A DNA stretch of 54,154 nt from the NCBI GenBank assembly GCA_902786015.1, contig CADAAU010000017.1:5145-59298 (forward strand), given 5' to 3'. The notes beneath the pieces are model-generated. The model was not told where the DNA came from and made no database searches. It saw only the letters and a program-made list of their open reading frames with translations. Each line of letters starts with the position of its first letter. The first letter of the stretch is position 1. Below, piece by piece: positions 26,660 through 33,653 of the stretch. Made by a program: the position numbers and the translations under genes. This stretch comes from an uncultured Coriobacteriaceae bacterium (GTDB lineage: Bacteria > Actinomycetota > Coriobacteriia > Coriobacteriales > Atopobiaceae).

Positions 26660-27082
26660 CTAGCTGCTCTGAAGTAGGAAGTCTATGGCGTGGGTCTCAT
26701 CCACAACTACCGTGCCGTCGTACGTGCCGTCGGGAAGCTCGATGTCCGCGCGACCAATCGTCTTGCCATACTCGTCGGTGACGACCGACTCGATAGGATA
26801 GTCCTGCGACGATACCGTCACGCTCATGCCCTCGTCGATGGCGTACGGGTCGTCGACGCGCACCATTGCGGTGTCGTTGCGTACGACAACCGAGGCATAC
26901 GCCCTCGTCGGTAGCGTTCCGACGAGAGCCCAAGCGAAGAGGCCCACGAGCAGTACGACGACGGAGACAAGGACGACCCATACGCTCGGGTTGGTTACCT
27001 TGAGGTAATCCGTGAGCTCGTCCGGCGAGGACAGCCTGTCGATTGCCTTTTGCCTGAACAGCCCGCCGTTGTCATCCGCCAT
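26660..27082 (-). CDS. Short NHLM-type secretion (HlyD-like) membrane protein
   Basis: The start at 27082 is set by GGAAGAGG; 140 residues. FRQKAIDRLSSPDELTDYLK followed by a single membrane helix (WVVLVSVVVLLVGLFAWALV) is the N-terminal signature of NHLM secretion proteins. The remaining ~85 residues are a small beta domain with no long coiled coil or hairpin. Usual members are more than twice as long, so this is a naturally short adaptor or a shortened one; the frame is clean and ends 17 bp before the exporter start. It probably forms the extracellular side of the exporter. Confidence 0.78.
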   Translation of the reverse strand: MADDNGGLFRQKAIDRLSSPDELTDYLKVTNPSVWVVLVSVVVLLVGLFAWALVGTLPTRAYASVVVRNDTAMVRVDDPYAIDEGMSVTVSSQDYPIESVVTDEYGKTIGRADIELPDGTYDGTVVVDETHAIDFLLQSS

Positions 27083-27166
27083 GTGGCCTCTTCCATACAT
27101 GCTATCGAGGGCGCCAGACAAGCAAGCCTGTCGCCCCCTTGCGAACGTACTTGATGCCGAACGCGG

Positions 27167-27373
27167 TTACGCGAGGCCGTTCCAGACGAAACGTACGAAC
27201 TCGCGCTCTTCCTCGGTGTTGCAGTATTGCAGGACCCAATCGAGCGTCTTGCCGTCGTGCTTGGCGTCTACTACGATTTTGCGCAGCTTGGTCTTGTTGA
27301 TCGTGACCTCTACCGTGCCGCCCGTGACGTCGTCCACGTCGTCGATGCCCAAGGTCTGCTTCTCGTCTGCCAT
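27167..27373 (-). CDS. Double-glycine precursor, 49-residue core
   Basis: 68 residues; GGAG lies a few bases before ATG. A very short leader (MADEKQTLGIDDVDDVTGG, GG at 18-19) is followed by a 49-residue basic/amphipathic part (NKTKLRKIVVDAKHDGKTLD, then EEREFVRFVWNGLA) with one Cys. This looks more like a folded small protein or unmodified class II-type bacteriocin than a modified core. It is the first gene of the minus-strand unit precursor, secretion protein, PCAT, second ABC. It shares VDxVTGG with the 22087 peptide. Confidence 0.78.
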   Translation of the reverse strand: MADEKQTLGIDDVDDVTGGTVEVTINKTKLRKIVVDAKHDGKTLDWVLQYCNTEEEREFVRFVWNGLA

Positions 27374-27485
27374 TTTTGTGCTCCAATCCACAGAAACAAG
27401 GTACGCATACGAACGTCCACGCCCCACATACATCTGGCATAAACAATCGAGATTGTAGCATAAGTGTCGTGGTGGCAGACGGGCC

Positions 27486-27977
27486 TCAGTCGCAGAAGTC
27501 GAGCTCCTGAGTAAGGAGATATTCCACGAAACGACTGGTGGTGAACGCGGCAAACATCTGGTATTGGTCGTCTTTCTCGGCGTTAGCGTAGTCGCAGATG
27601 CTCTTGACCACGAACGCCTTCGGCCTAGGCTCGAGTGCCTTGGATGCCGCGAGAAAGACACTGTAGGACTCCATGTCCAGACCCACCGTTGTGGGATTGA
27701 GGGACCGGACTGTGAGGTTGACCACAAACTCGTTCGCCATCACTGACGTGCCGCACGCCAAAGGTCCTGACTGCAGGTGGAACTCGCACGCGCCAGGCTC
27801 ACAGAGATGGTCTATGACTTCCTTGAGCTTGGGATCCAGGTGCATCGCTTGGGGGCGAGGCAAGAATCCAACATCGCCGAATCGGATCTCTGACTCATCA
27901 GGTCCGACAACTTTGCCCGTCGAATAGTCCCATACCACGTCGGGTACCAGTACCTTACCGGCGCTTCGCGCCTCCCG
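27486..27977 (-). pseudogene. 5'-truncated nucleoside phosphorylase/nucleosidase domain
   Basis: The frame carries the C-terminal ~160 residues of a PNP/MTA-nucleosidase fold: PDVVWDYSTGKVV, GLDMESYSVFLAASKAL (the purine/ribose-binding ME motif) and FVVKSICDYANAEKDD. The first ~90 residues of the domain are missing because the sequence switches at 27978 into the duplicated island-end segment. A start at 27938 could yield a 150-residue product, but it would lack half the fold. Such nucleosidases occur both as housekeeping enzymes and as effectors in defence proteins; which one this was cannot be told. Confidence 0.75.
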
Positions 27978-28284
27978 TTGCCCGTAAGTTTTGAGGAGCG
28001 TTCTTATTCCGACTGGCGGGAAAGTCCTTCCGGTCGCATTTTTAGTTACTGATGCCCATAACCGTTATCGTCTATTCACGGCACTTTGCCGGTGTTCAAC
28101 GTTTTTGTGTCGTTCATGTGTAGGCGCTTAATCCCATCTCAGTCACACCCATCCCCGCCACAAGCGTCCGCATGGGGTTCCACAGGCTTCCGACAACGTT
28201 GGGGCATAGGTTGGGATACGAAAACAGGTCAGACCCAACTTGGTGTCTGACCTGCGGAAACTCTGGTGCGCCGTGAGGGATTCG
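27978..28284. repeat. Island-end segment, copy 1 (island A right end)
   Basis: About 307 bp closely matching 32850-33172. It starts TTGCCCGTAAGTTTTGAGGA, contains CACGGCACTTTGCCGGTGTT and a hairpin (CAGGTCAGAC / GTCTGACCTG), and ends in the tRNA-Arg 3' terminus GCGCCGTGAGGGATTCG. Genes on the far side are cut exactly at its outer boundary in both copies. No integrase or other reading frame is evident inside. Confidence 0.8.
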
Positions 28285-28351
28285 CCGCCTTGCCTCCGGC
28301 AAGGCTCATAGGCCTCGTCGCTGCGCTCCTCGACCTCATGATTCGTAGTCA
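28264..28351 (-). repeat. tRNA-Arg 3' end interrupted by a palindromic element (putative attachment site)
   Basis: 28264-28284 is the tRNA 3' end (CCA to T-loop) and 28331-28351 is the anticodon-side remainder (CGACCTCATGATTCGTAGTC plus A). They are separated by 46 bp containing GCCTTGCC/GGCAAGGC and TCGCTGCGCTCCTCG. After 28351 homology to the tRNA ends and the shared arm begins (AATAAACGTGAATAAACAAG at about 28398-28417, also at 10388-10407). Confidence 0.75.
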
Positions 28352-28419
28352 AAGAATCCAAAGCCTGTGCATTTATACACGGATGTTTGTTCACTTGAAT
28401 AAACGTGAATAAACAAGCA

Positions 28420-29927
28420 TCATCTCTTTGGGAGACGATAGCGTTGGCGCGTGCTGCCGGCGCGTTCCATGGCCTCGAGGTCGCCCAGGCTAAGCAGCTC
28501 GTTTATGTATTTGATTACCGTTCCGCGCGAGCGCCCACAATGTCGCATTACCTCGGTCGTGCTGACGAATCTTTGTTCGGCCAGTAACCCCATAACGGTG
28601 GCGATCACTTGGTCCCGGACTGGCAGCGTTGCCTCGCTGCGAGACACACGTCGCCGGTAGAAGGTGAGGTAGAACGCGCCGATGGTGTCCTTGGGCTCGG
28701 GCGCAGGCATAAGCGCCTCTGCCAGCTCCGCCTCTATGGTCTGGTATCCCGTGCCCCTATTTTCCGCCACGAAGCTCCCGTCGCCATATGGGGTGCTCTC
28801 GAGAAAATTGGACAGATGCTGGTTGCGTGTTGCGCTTATGCCAGTTTTGCCAAGGGTCCTAATCGTCACGTTTCCATAGAGCCCTCCCGGGTTTATTATC
28901 TCCAACCTGTCTACGTAAAGGTCAAGCTGTACGGGAGTGCCAAGCGACAACGGCGAATAGTCGCGGTGCATGAGTGCGTTAACGATTGCCTCGCGAAGGG
29001 CTATTGTTGGATAGTCTGGGACATCTCGTCGGTAAGCCCCCTCGACAAGGGCGCCCGAGCGCGTGTTTTTGATAACAGCCGCAATGGCATCTTCAACCAT
29101 GTACGGAATGGGACCGACCATAGTCGCCGAGTCCAAGAGCCGTTGTCGTGCTACGGTGACGTCCGATTTTCTCGTTCCTGGATAGCATGCGAAGGACACG
29201 TTGAGACGAGGGAAGAACTGCTGTGGGTATTCTCCGAGTGCCATGAGTCCGGCAATTGTTGGCCGGAACCCGCCAGCGCCATCGGGGCGAATGGCCCCAA
29301 GCCGAACGAGTGCTTCTTTGTCAGCAAGTTTCGCAAAGTTGCGCGAATGAATCCGTCGCTCTCGAGCAAGCAGTGCTTGGACTAACGCCTCGTCCAAATC
29401 TGATAGCTCTGCGTTCTCTACGATTGTTTCGTCATGTCGTGGTTGGCGGTGCTCGTCAATCAACCGGTCAACCTCGTAGGGCGAAAGACGCATATCACCA
29501 TCGCCAGTACGAATGTAGGACCCTTTGTATCGATCGCTTGCCTTTATGTAACAAGGCTTGTCCGAAGGTCGCATTGCCGGGACTGCGGCAACGACGACGG
29601 GATGTCCTTCAAAGAGGAGCACGTCTATGTTGGGCCTAACAGGCGGGTGCAATAGCTCGTTGCATGCGTGTGCAAGAGAGTCCTGTATTGCCTGAGCGTC
29701 GAAGCCATCAACGGAAGCAAACCCGTTCTTTTCGGATATACCACAGATGATATATCCTCCTGACCCATTTGAAAATGCGGACAGCGTCCTGGCAATGTCC
29801 TTAGTCAATTCGCGTTTGTTTGATTTGACCTCATATTTTGCAAATCGACGCCGATAGCACGCATGAGCATGATGGTTTCAGTGAGCTCGCTTCCAGATAG
29901 CGTCATATCAATAGCGGGGTCGCTCAT
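28420..29927 (-). pseudogene. AlbA/ATPase-type regulator (COG2865-like) with a frameshift
   Basis: The N-terminal codons start at 29927 (ATG after AAGGGA) and read to GVDLQN, but the rest of the protein (YEVKSNKRELTKDIARTLSA onward) lies in another frame. One base appears lost or two gained in the CAAAATATG stretch near 29836. From there the gene is intact for ~470 codons: AlbA-type divergent DNA-binding/ATP-binding domain (AFSNGSGGYIICGI), the HATPase-like middle (REAIVNALMHRDYS, NPGGLYGN) and a C-terminal winged helix. A paralogue lies at 30829-32361. A TTG start at 29808 could give a shortened product. Family members are transcriptional regulators or defence-associated. Confidence 0.75.
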
Positions 29928-30062
29928 GGTCGCATTCCCTTCGTAACGGCTAAGAGAAGGATACTATCTACACCAGACTTGTACAAGCATTTGTTAATTT
30001 GCTTGTACAAATGTATAAACATGTATGAATGACTTCAATTGACGAGTAAGCTTGCCGATACA
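29928..30062. other. Promoter region of the 28420 gene
   Basis: A+T-rich. Contains TTGTACAAG-type repeats (CTTGTACAAGCATTTG at about 29976 and GCTTGTACAAATG at about 30002), which could be operator half sites. No gene. Confidence 0.45.
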
Positions 30063-30163
30063 CTACTTCACCTCGACGGTCTGATATCGGCTTCCAATCT
30101 CCGAATGATCTCGAGGACTCTTCGGAAGATTGTCTCGTCTGTAATGAGTTCCGTGAAGCCATC
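30063..30163 (-). pseudogene. N-terminal scrap of a third AlbA/ATPase-type gene
   Basis: On the minus strand ELITDETIFRRVLEI and, after a frame change, SRYQTVEVK match the start of the intact paralogue (PIRDEAGLIRVLEVI, NQTVEVK). Only ~33 codons remain, followed by a stop, so this is a decayed copy. Confidence 0.65.
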
Positions 30164-30191
30164 CTGACCCCTCGCGGGTTCGAATCCCTGT

Positions 30192-30884
30192 GACGACGGC
30201 GGCAGGCTGGTCGGCCAGTTGAAGGAAAACGCCAGGCTGGATGTTTACTCCAGGTGCTTCTCCCTCTATGCCTTCGTGGCGCAGTCCGTGGAGCCCGAAC
30301 CCGTCAAGCCGGAGTACAACCCGGAAATCATCACAGTGGCCAGCCTTACGGCCACGGGCACGGACCGGATGAAGCTGAGCTGGATCAAGGTGAAGGGCGC
30401 GAATTACTACGACGTGTACTTCACTAAGGAGGGCGGCGAGCCTGTCCTGCTGGAATCCGTCGGAGGAAATCGCAAGAGTTTGACCATCAAGAATCTGGAA
30501 AAGGGCACGACCTATGTCGCCTATGTGCAGCCGTGGAAGCAGGTGGGGGGAGAGAAGATTCTGCTCGGCAATCCCAGCCCCGTGGTGTACGCCGTGACCA
30601 ATGGCTCTGCGACGGAGGTCAACGCCAAGGGCGTATATGTCAACAGCAAGCGCATGACCATGATGGCGGGCACCGAATACACCCTGAACGGCTACGTCAA
30701 GGGCGGCGCGAAGGGCAAAAAGCTGGTGGAGCGCGTGGCTCCGCTGCGCTTCTACAGCGATAACATTAACGTGGCCGAGGTCGCCCCGGACGGCGGCCAC
30801 CACGCCCAACAACCTATGGCGTGCCTGCTCACCCCGCAAGGCTATACCGTCGGCTGGGGCTGCTACCCGGATGTGTGGGTTTGA
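30192..30884 (+). pseudogene. Fibronectin III / Ig-like surface-protein fragment
   Basis: The frame opens directly out of a tRNA T-arm-like sequence (GGGTTCGAATCCCTG at 30175-30189) and encodes one FN3-like module (TVASLTATGTDRMKLSWIKV, ANYYDVYFTKEGG, TTYVAYVQPW) plus the start of a bacterial Ig-like segment (YVKGGAKGKKLVE, RFYSDNINVAEV). There is no signal peptide, start or anchor, and the last ~20 codons overlap the tail of the opposite gene. The style resembles large Firmicutes/Coriobacteriia adhesins. It is truncated at both ends and was probably acquired as debris. Confidence 0.65.
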
Positions 30885-32361
30885 GGACGCCCCGCTCCAC
30901 CAACCTGGCCACGCGCTTGGCAAGCGTTGAACGCGAAACAGACAGATGCCGCGCAAGCTCGGTAATACTTGCGCTCCCCAGCTCCCGAACGGACTCGACG
31001 ATGCGCATTTGCTCCGCGTTCAAGTCTGGTTGGTCCACAGGTCGAGCCGCGGCGGACGCAGCGGATGTCGTCCTGGCCACAAGCCGCTCGGCGCGCCCAT
31101 CGCCTCTTGCCACAAGCGTAAGTCGGAAGTAGCTAACGAGATCCTCGGGCTTCGGTGCCGGCATGCCCGCCCGCGCGAGCTCGCCTACGATGGCCCGGTA
31201 GCCCGTCCCGCGATTCTCGGCCACGTACCCCAACTCGGTCGGGGTGCTTTCCAGCAGCGTTGCCAGGCGCATGTTGCGGCTCGAACCTCCCAAGGCGCTC
31301 TCCATCGTGGCTATGGTCACGGACCCGTAGAGCCCTCCAGGGTTTGTGACCTCCAGTCGGTCCCGATAGAGGTCCACGAAGACCGGCGTCGCGCAGCCCT
31401 CCTCGGAGTAGTCGCGGTGCATGAGGGCGTTGGCCACCGCCTCGCGCACAGCGACTGGAGGATAGTCAGGTACGTCGCGACGAAAGGCGCCCTCCACCAC
31501 GGCTCCCGTTCGCGCATTGCGCGCAACGGCTGCCTCGAGGTCATCGATGATGGAGGGAATGGGCCCCACGAGCGTGGCCGAATCAAGAAACCTGCGGCCT
31601 CCCAGCGTGTCGTCCTTCGTGAGTCCCGGATAACAGGTAAAGGTAACGTTCAGGCGAGGGAAGAACTCCTGGGGATACGTCCCTAGGGCAAGAAGACCCG
31701 CCAGCGTGGGACGGAGCATGCCTGCCTCATCCTGGCGCGCGATGTGGAGCTTCTTGATCATCGTCGCGTCGTCCATGTTCGCAAACCCCCGGGCATGAAC
31801 CTTCCGCTCGCGAGCAAGAAGACGCTGCAGCAAAGACTGATCGAGGTCGTCCATAGTGGCCTCGTCCACCAAGCGCTCGTCGTGGCGCGGCTGGCGATGC
31901 TCCTCCATCAAGCGGTCCACCTCGTAGGTTGTGAGCCTCCTGTCGCCGTCGCCCGTGCGGATGTAGGACCCTCCGTAGCGGCTCGACGCGCGAACGAAGC
32001 ATGGTTTGTCCCTGGGTAGCAGCTCCGGGATCTCCGCCACCAGCACCGGCGCATCATCGATTACGTACACGTCCATAAGCGGGCGCACAATCGGCTCGAG
32101 TTTCTCCATGCACATCGAGGAAAGTGCGTCCTGAATCTTGCCGACATCAAATCCAGCGGCGGGGACAAACCCCTTGCGCTCGTCGACACCAAGGATGAGC
32201 ATGCCGCCCGACCCGTTGGAGAACGCGGATATGGTGCGTGCCAAATCCTTCGTGAGGCCACCAATGCATGACTTTACCTCGACGGTCTGGTTGTCGGTTC
32301 CCGACTTCTGAATGACCTCGAGGACTCTTATAAGGCCTGCCTCGTCTCTGATGGGTTCCAC
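30829..32361 (-). CDS. AlbA/ATPase-type transcriptional regulator (COG2865-like), intact copy
   Basis: 510 residues from a GTG at 32361. The AlbA-type N-terminal domain has QTVEVKS then LTKDLARTISAFSNGSGGML. The central region has REAVANALMHRDYS and NPGGLYGSVTIATME, the ATPase-like core. The C-terminal ~70 residues are a winged helix-turn-helix (ITELARHLSVSRSTLAKRV). Family proteins are putative ATP-dependent DNA-binding regulators, some of them related to Schlafen-like defence. The start codon follows directly on a decanucleotide tandem array containing ribosome-site-like AGGAT/ATAGG units. Two broken relatives lie nearby. Confidence 0.85.
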   Translation of the reverse strand: MEPIRDEAGLIRVLEVIQKSGTDNQTVEVKSCIGGLTKDLARTISAFSNGSGGMLILGVDERKGFVPAAGFDVGKIQDALSSMCMEKLEPIVRPLMDVYVIDDAPVLVAEIPELLPRDKPCFVRASSRYGGSYIRTGDGDRRLTTYEVDRLMEEHRQPRHDERLVDEATMDDLDQSLLQRLLARERKVHARGFANMDDATMIKKLHIARQDEAGMLRPTLAGLLALGTYPQEFFPRLNVTFTCYPGLTKDDTLGGRRFLDSATLVGPIPSIIDDLEAAVARNARTGAVVEGAFRRDVPDYPPVAVREAVANALMHRDYSEEGCATPVFVDLYRDRLEVTNPGGLYGSVTIATMESALGGSSRNMRLATLLESTPTELGYVAENRGTGYRAIVGELARAGMPAPKPEDLVSYFRLTLVARGDGRAERLVARTTSAASAAARPVDQPDLNAEQMRIVESVRELGSASITELARHLSVSRSTLAKRVARLVERGVLKPTHPGSSPSRRYSLAG

Positions 32362-32362
32362 G

Positions 32363-32426
32363 ATCCTAACCTATCCTAACCTATCCTAACCTATCCTAAC
32401 CTATCCTAACCTATCCTAACCTATCC
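32363..32426. repeat. Decanucleotide tandem array ahead of the regulator start
   Basis: About 6.4 copies of CTATCCTAAC (minus strand GTTAGGATAG), exact except at the edges. The last unit ends two bases before the GTG start, so the array supplies the ribosome-binding sequence. Copy-number change would alter the spacing and number of AGGAT/ATAGG motifs. Confidence 0.9.
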
Positions 32427-32660
32427 AATCTCCTTCGGCAAGCCAAGGGCTTGATACGCTGCGGTCTCCAAGAAGGGCGTATAGGTGATGAGCGACGTGG
32501 CTTTCCACCACGGCGTATCAGACGGAGGAGGTGGTGTATCAACTCATTCCCCTAACAGATTCCAAAGCTCGCGCCTCCGGTCCGCGCGCTGTGACGGACG
32601 TTTAGAGGACGTTTCGGAAGTTGCAGATGTTGGTTTTGGTGACGGAGTCGAGATATAGCG
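32427..32660. other. No gene seen
   Basis: Presumed promoter region of the regulator. Contains GGAGGAGGTGGTG at about 32525 but no frame follows it. Confidence 0.3.
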
Positions 32661-32699
32661 ACAGCCCCGTCGTCGTTTGATGAACGACGACGGGGCTGT
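32661..32699 (-). terminator. Strong hairpin after the ChW fragment
   Basis: ACAGCCCCGTCGTCGTT pairs perfectly (17 bp) with AACGACGACGGGGCTGT around TGATG. It lies 25 bp past the stop of the fragment at 32725. Confidence 0.85.
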
Positions 32700-32724
32700 G
32701 ACCCTGGCATTCCTTCTGGGTTAG

Positions 32725-32849
32725 CTAGCCGACGATGCAGGCAACAGACCCGTCGTAGCCGTCGGGCACCTGGCCGGCGGGCAGAATCTGGACGTCGATC
32801 GCTTCGGCGCGCCTGGAGAGTCCGGTCGTACCGGCAGCCTCGCCGTCCT
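32725..32849 (-). pseudogene. C-terminal end of a ChW-repeat surface protein
   Basis: Forty-two codons (KDGEAAGTTGLSRRAEAI, then DVQILPAGQVPDGYDG) match the second half of a Clostridial-hydrophobic-W repeat (GxxAGTTGxSxRxEAIxI). The gene is cut at its 5' side exactly where the duplicated segment 32850-33172 begins. The original stop and terminator remain. Confidence 0.75.
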
Positions 32850-33172
32850 TTGCCCGTAAGTTTTGAGGAGCGTTCTTATTCCGACTGGTGGGCAAGTCCT
32901 TCCGGTCGCTTATTTATTTTGTGATGCCCACAACCGTTAACGTCTATTCACGGCACTTTGCCGGTGTTCAACGTTTTTGTGTCGTTCATGTGTGGGCGCT
33001 TAATCCCATCTCAGCCACACCCATCCCCGCCACACGCGTCCGCATGGGGCTCCATAGGCTTCCGACAACGTTGGGACAACGTGGGGACATAGGTTGGGAT
33101 AAGAAAACAGGCCAGACCCGATATGGTGTCTGACCTGCGAAAATTCTGGTGCGCCGTGAGGGATTCGAACCC
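32850..33172. repeat. Island-end segment, copy 2 (island B right end, next to intact tRNA-Arg)
   Basis: Matches 27978-28284 with scattered substitutions and a short internal insertion (GACAACGTGGG) that makes a direct pair of ACAACGT motifs. It runs from TTGCCCGTAAG into the 3' end of tRNA-Arg. The hairpin CAGGCCAGACCCG / GGTGTCTGACCTG near 33110-33140 would end the tRNA transcript. Confidence 0.8.
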
Positions 33173-33223
33173 CCGACCTCATGATTCGTAGTCATGCGCT
33201 CTATCCAGCTGAGCTAACAGCGC
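33147..33223 (-). tRNA. tRNA-Arg(ACG)
   Basis: A 77-nt cloverleaf with encoded CCA: acceptor GCGCTGT / ACGGCGC, D-arm TTAGCTCAGCTGGATAGAGC, anticodon loop CTACGAA (ACG, wobble inosine expected), T-arm GGGGTTCGAATCCC. Its anticodon-to-CCA part is duplicated at 28264-28351 and 10294-10341, so it is the likely integration target of the islands. Confidence 0.95.
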
Positions 33224-33285
33224 GTGCAAGTAAAGAGTTTGGCACGACAACCTCTTATCGTCAAGTTGTACGCAGTTTCTTCACA

Positions 33286-33526
33286 TCCCTGCGACGGCCA
33301 CGCACAAAAAAACGTCCCCTTTGCGGGGACGTCGTCATAACCTGGCGGAGAGCTGGGGATTCCCGCGCCGCGCTGCGCGCGACGCTCCAAGTCCTCGTCG
33401 CTGCGCTCCTCGGGCCGCAAGGCTCGCGCCTTGCGACCTCCCGGTTCGAATCCCTGCGACGGCCACGCACAAAAAACGTCCCCTTTGCGGGGACGTCGTC
33501 ATAACCTGGCGGAGAGCTGGGGATTC
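33286..33526. repeat. 76-bp tRNA-Ser-end/terminator direct repeat flanking a palindromic insert
   Basis: 33286-33362 and 33451-33526 are the same sequence apart from one A. Each contains the 3' end of tRNA-Ser (minus strand GAATCCCCAGCTCTCCGCCA), the terminator, and GTGCGTGGCCGTCGCAGGGA. The 88 bp between (33363-33450) are palindrome-rich (CGCGCCGCGCTGCGCGCG; TCGCTGCGCTCCTCG; GGCTCGCGCCTTGCG) and end in CGGTTCGAA. The period is 165 bp, against 169 bp for the similar unit at 10089-10314. Confidence 0.8.
33471..33497 (-). terminator. Intrinsic terminator of tRNA-Ser
   Basis: ACGTCCCC pairs with GGGGACGT around GCAAA and is followed by TTTTTT on the minus strand, 10 bp past the CCA. A second copy lies at 33306-33333. 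Confidence 0.85.
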
Positions 33527-33596
33527 GAACCCCAGATGGCATCACTGCCATACTCGCTTAGCAGGCGAGCACCTTCGGCCTCTCGGTCAGCTCTCC
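33507..33596 (-). tRNA. tRNA-Ser(GCT)
   Basis: A 90-nt class II tRNA with encoded CCA: acceptor GGAGAGC / GCTCTCC, anticodon loop CTGCTAA (GCT), a long variable arm (TATGGCAGTGATGCCATC) and T-arm TGGGGTTCGAATCCCCA. Its 3' end is duplicated, truncated, at 33341-33362. Confidence 0.95.
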
Positions 33597-33653
33597 AAAG
33601 TGCGTCCTTTAGTATAGCGCAATTCCCGTCACTCGTGTACTCAAATCTTGACT

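Noticed and set aside
27978..28284. Integrase remnant in the duplicated island-end segment
   Set aside because: I looked for tyrosine-integrase signatures (R-H-x-x-R, Tyr near the C-terminus) in all frames of both copies and found none.
30063..30956. Minus-strand 297-codon frame across the FN3 fragment
   Set aside because: Only its last residues resemble the regulator family. The rest is the reverse of the FN3-like coding sequence and has no family resemblance.
32363..32426. Possible CRISPR-like array
   Set aside because: The units are contiguous 10-mers without spacers, and there are no cas genes. It is a simple tandem repeat.
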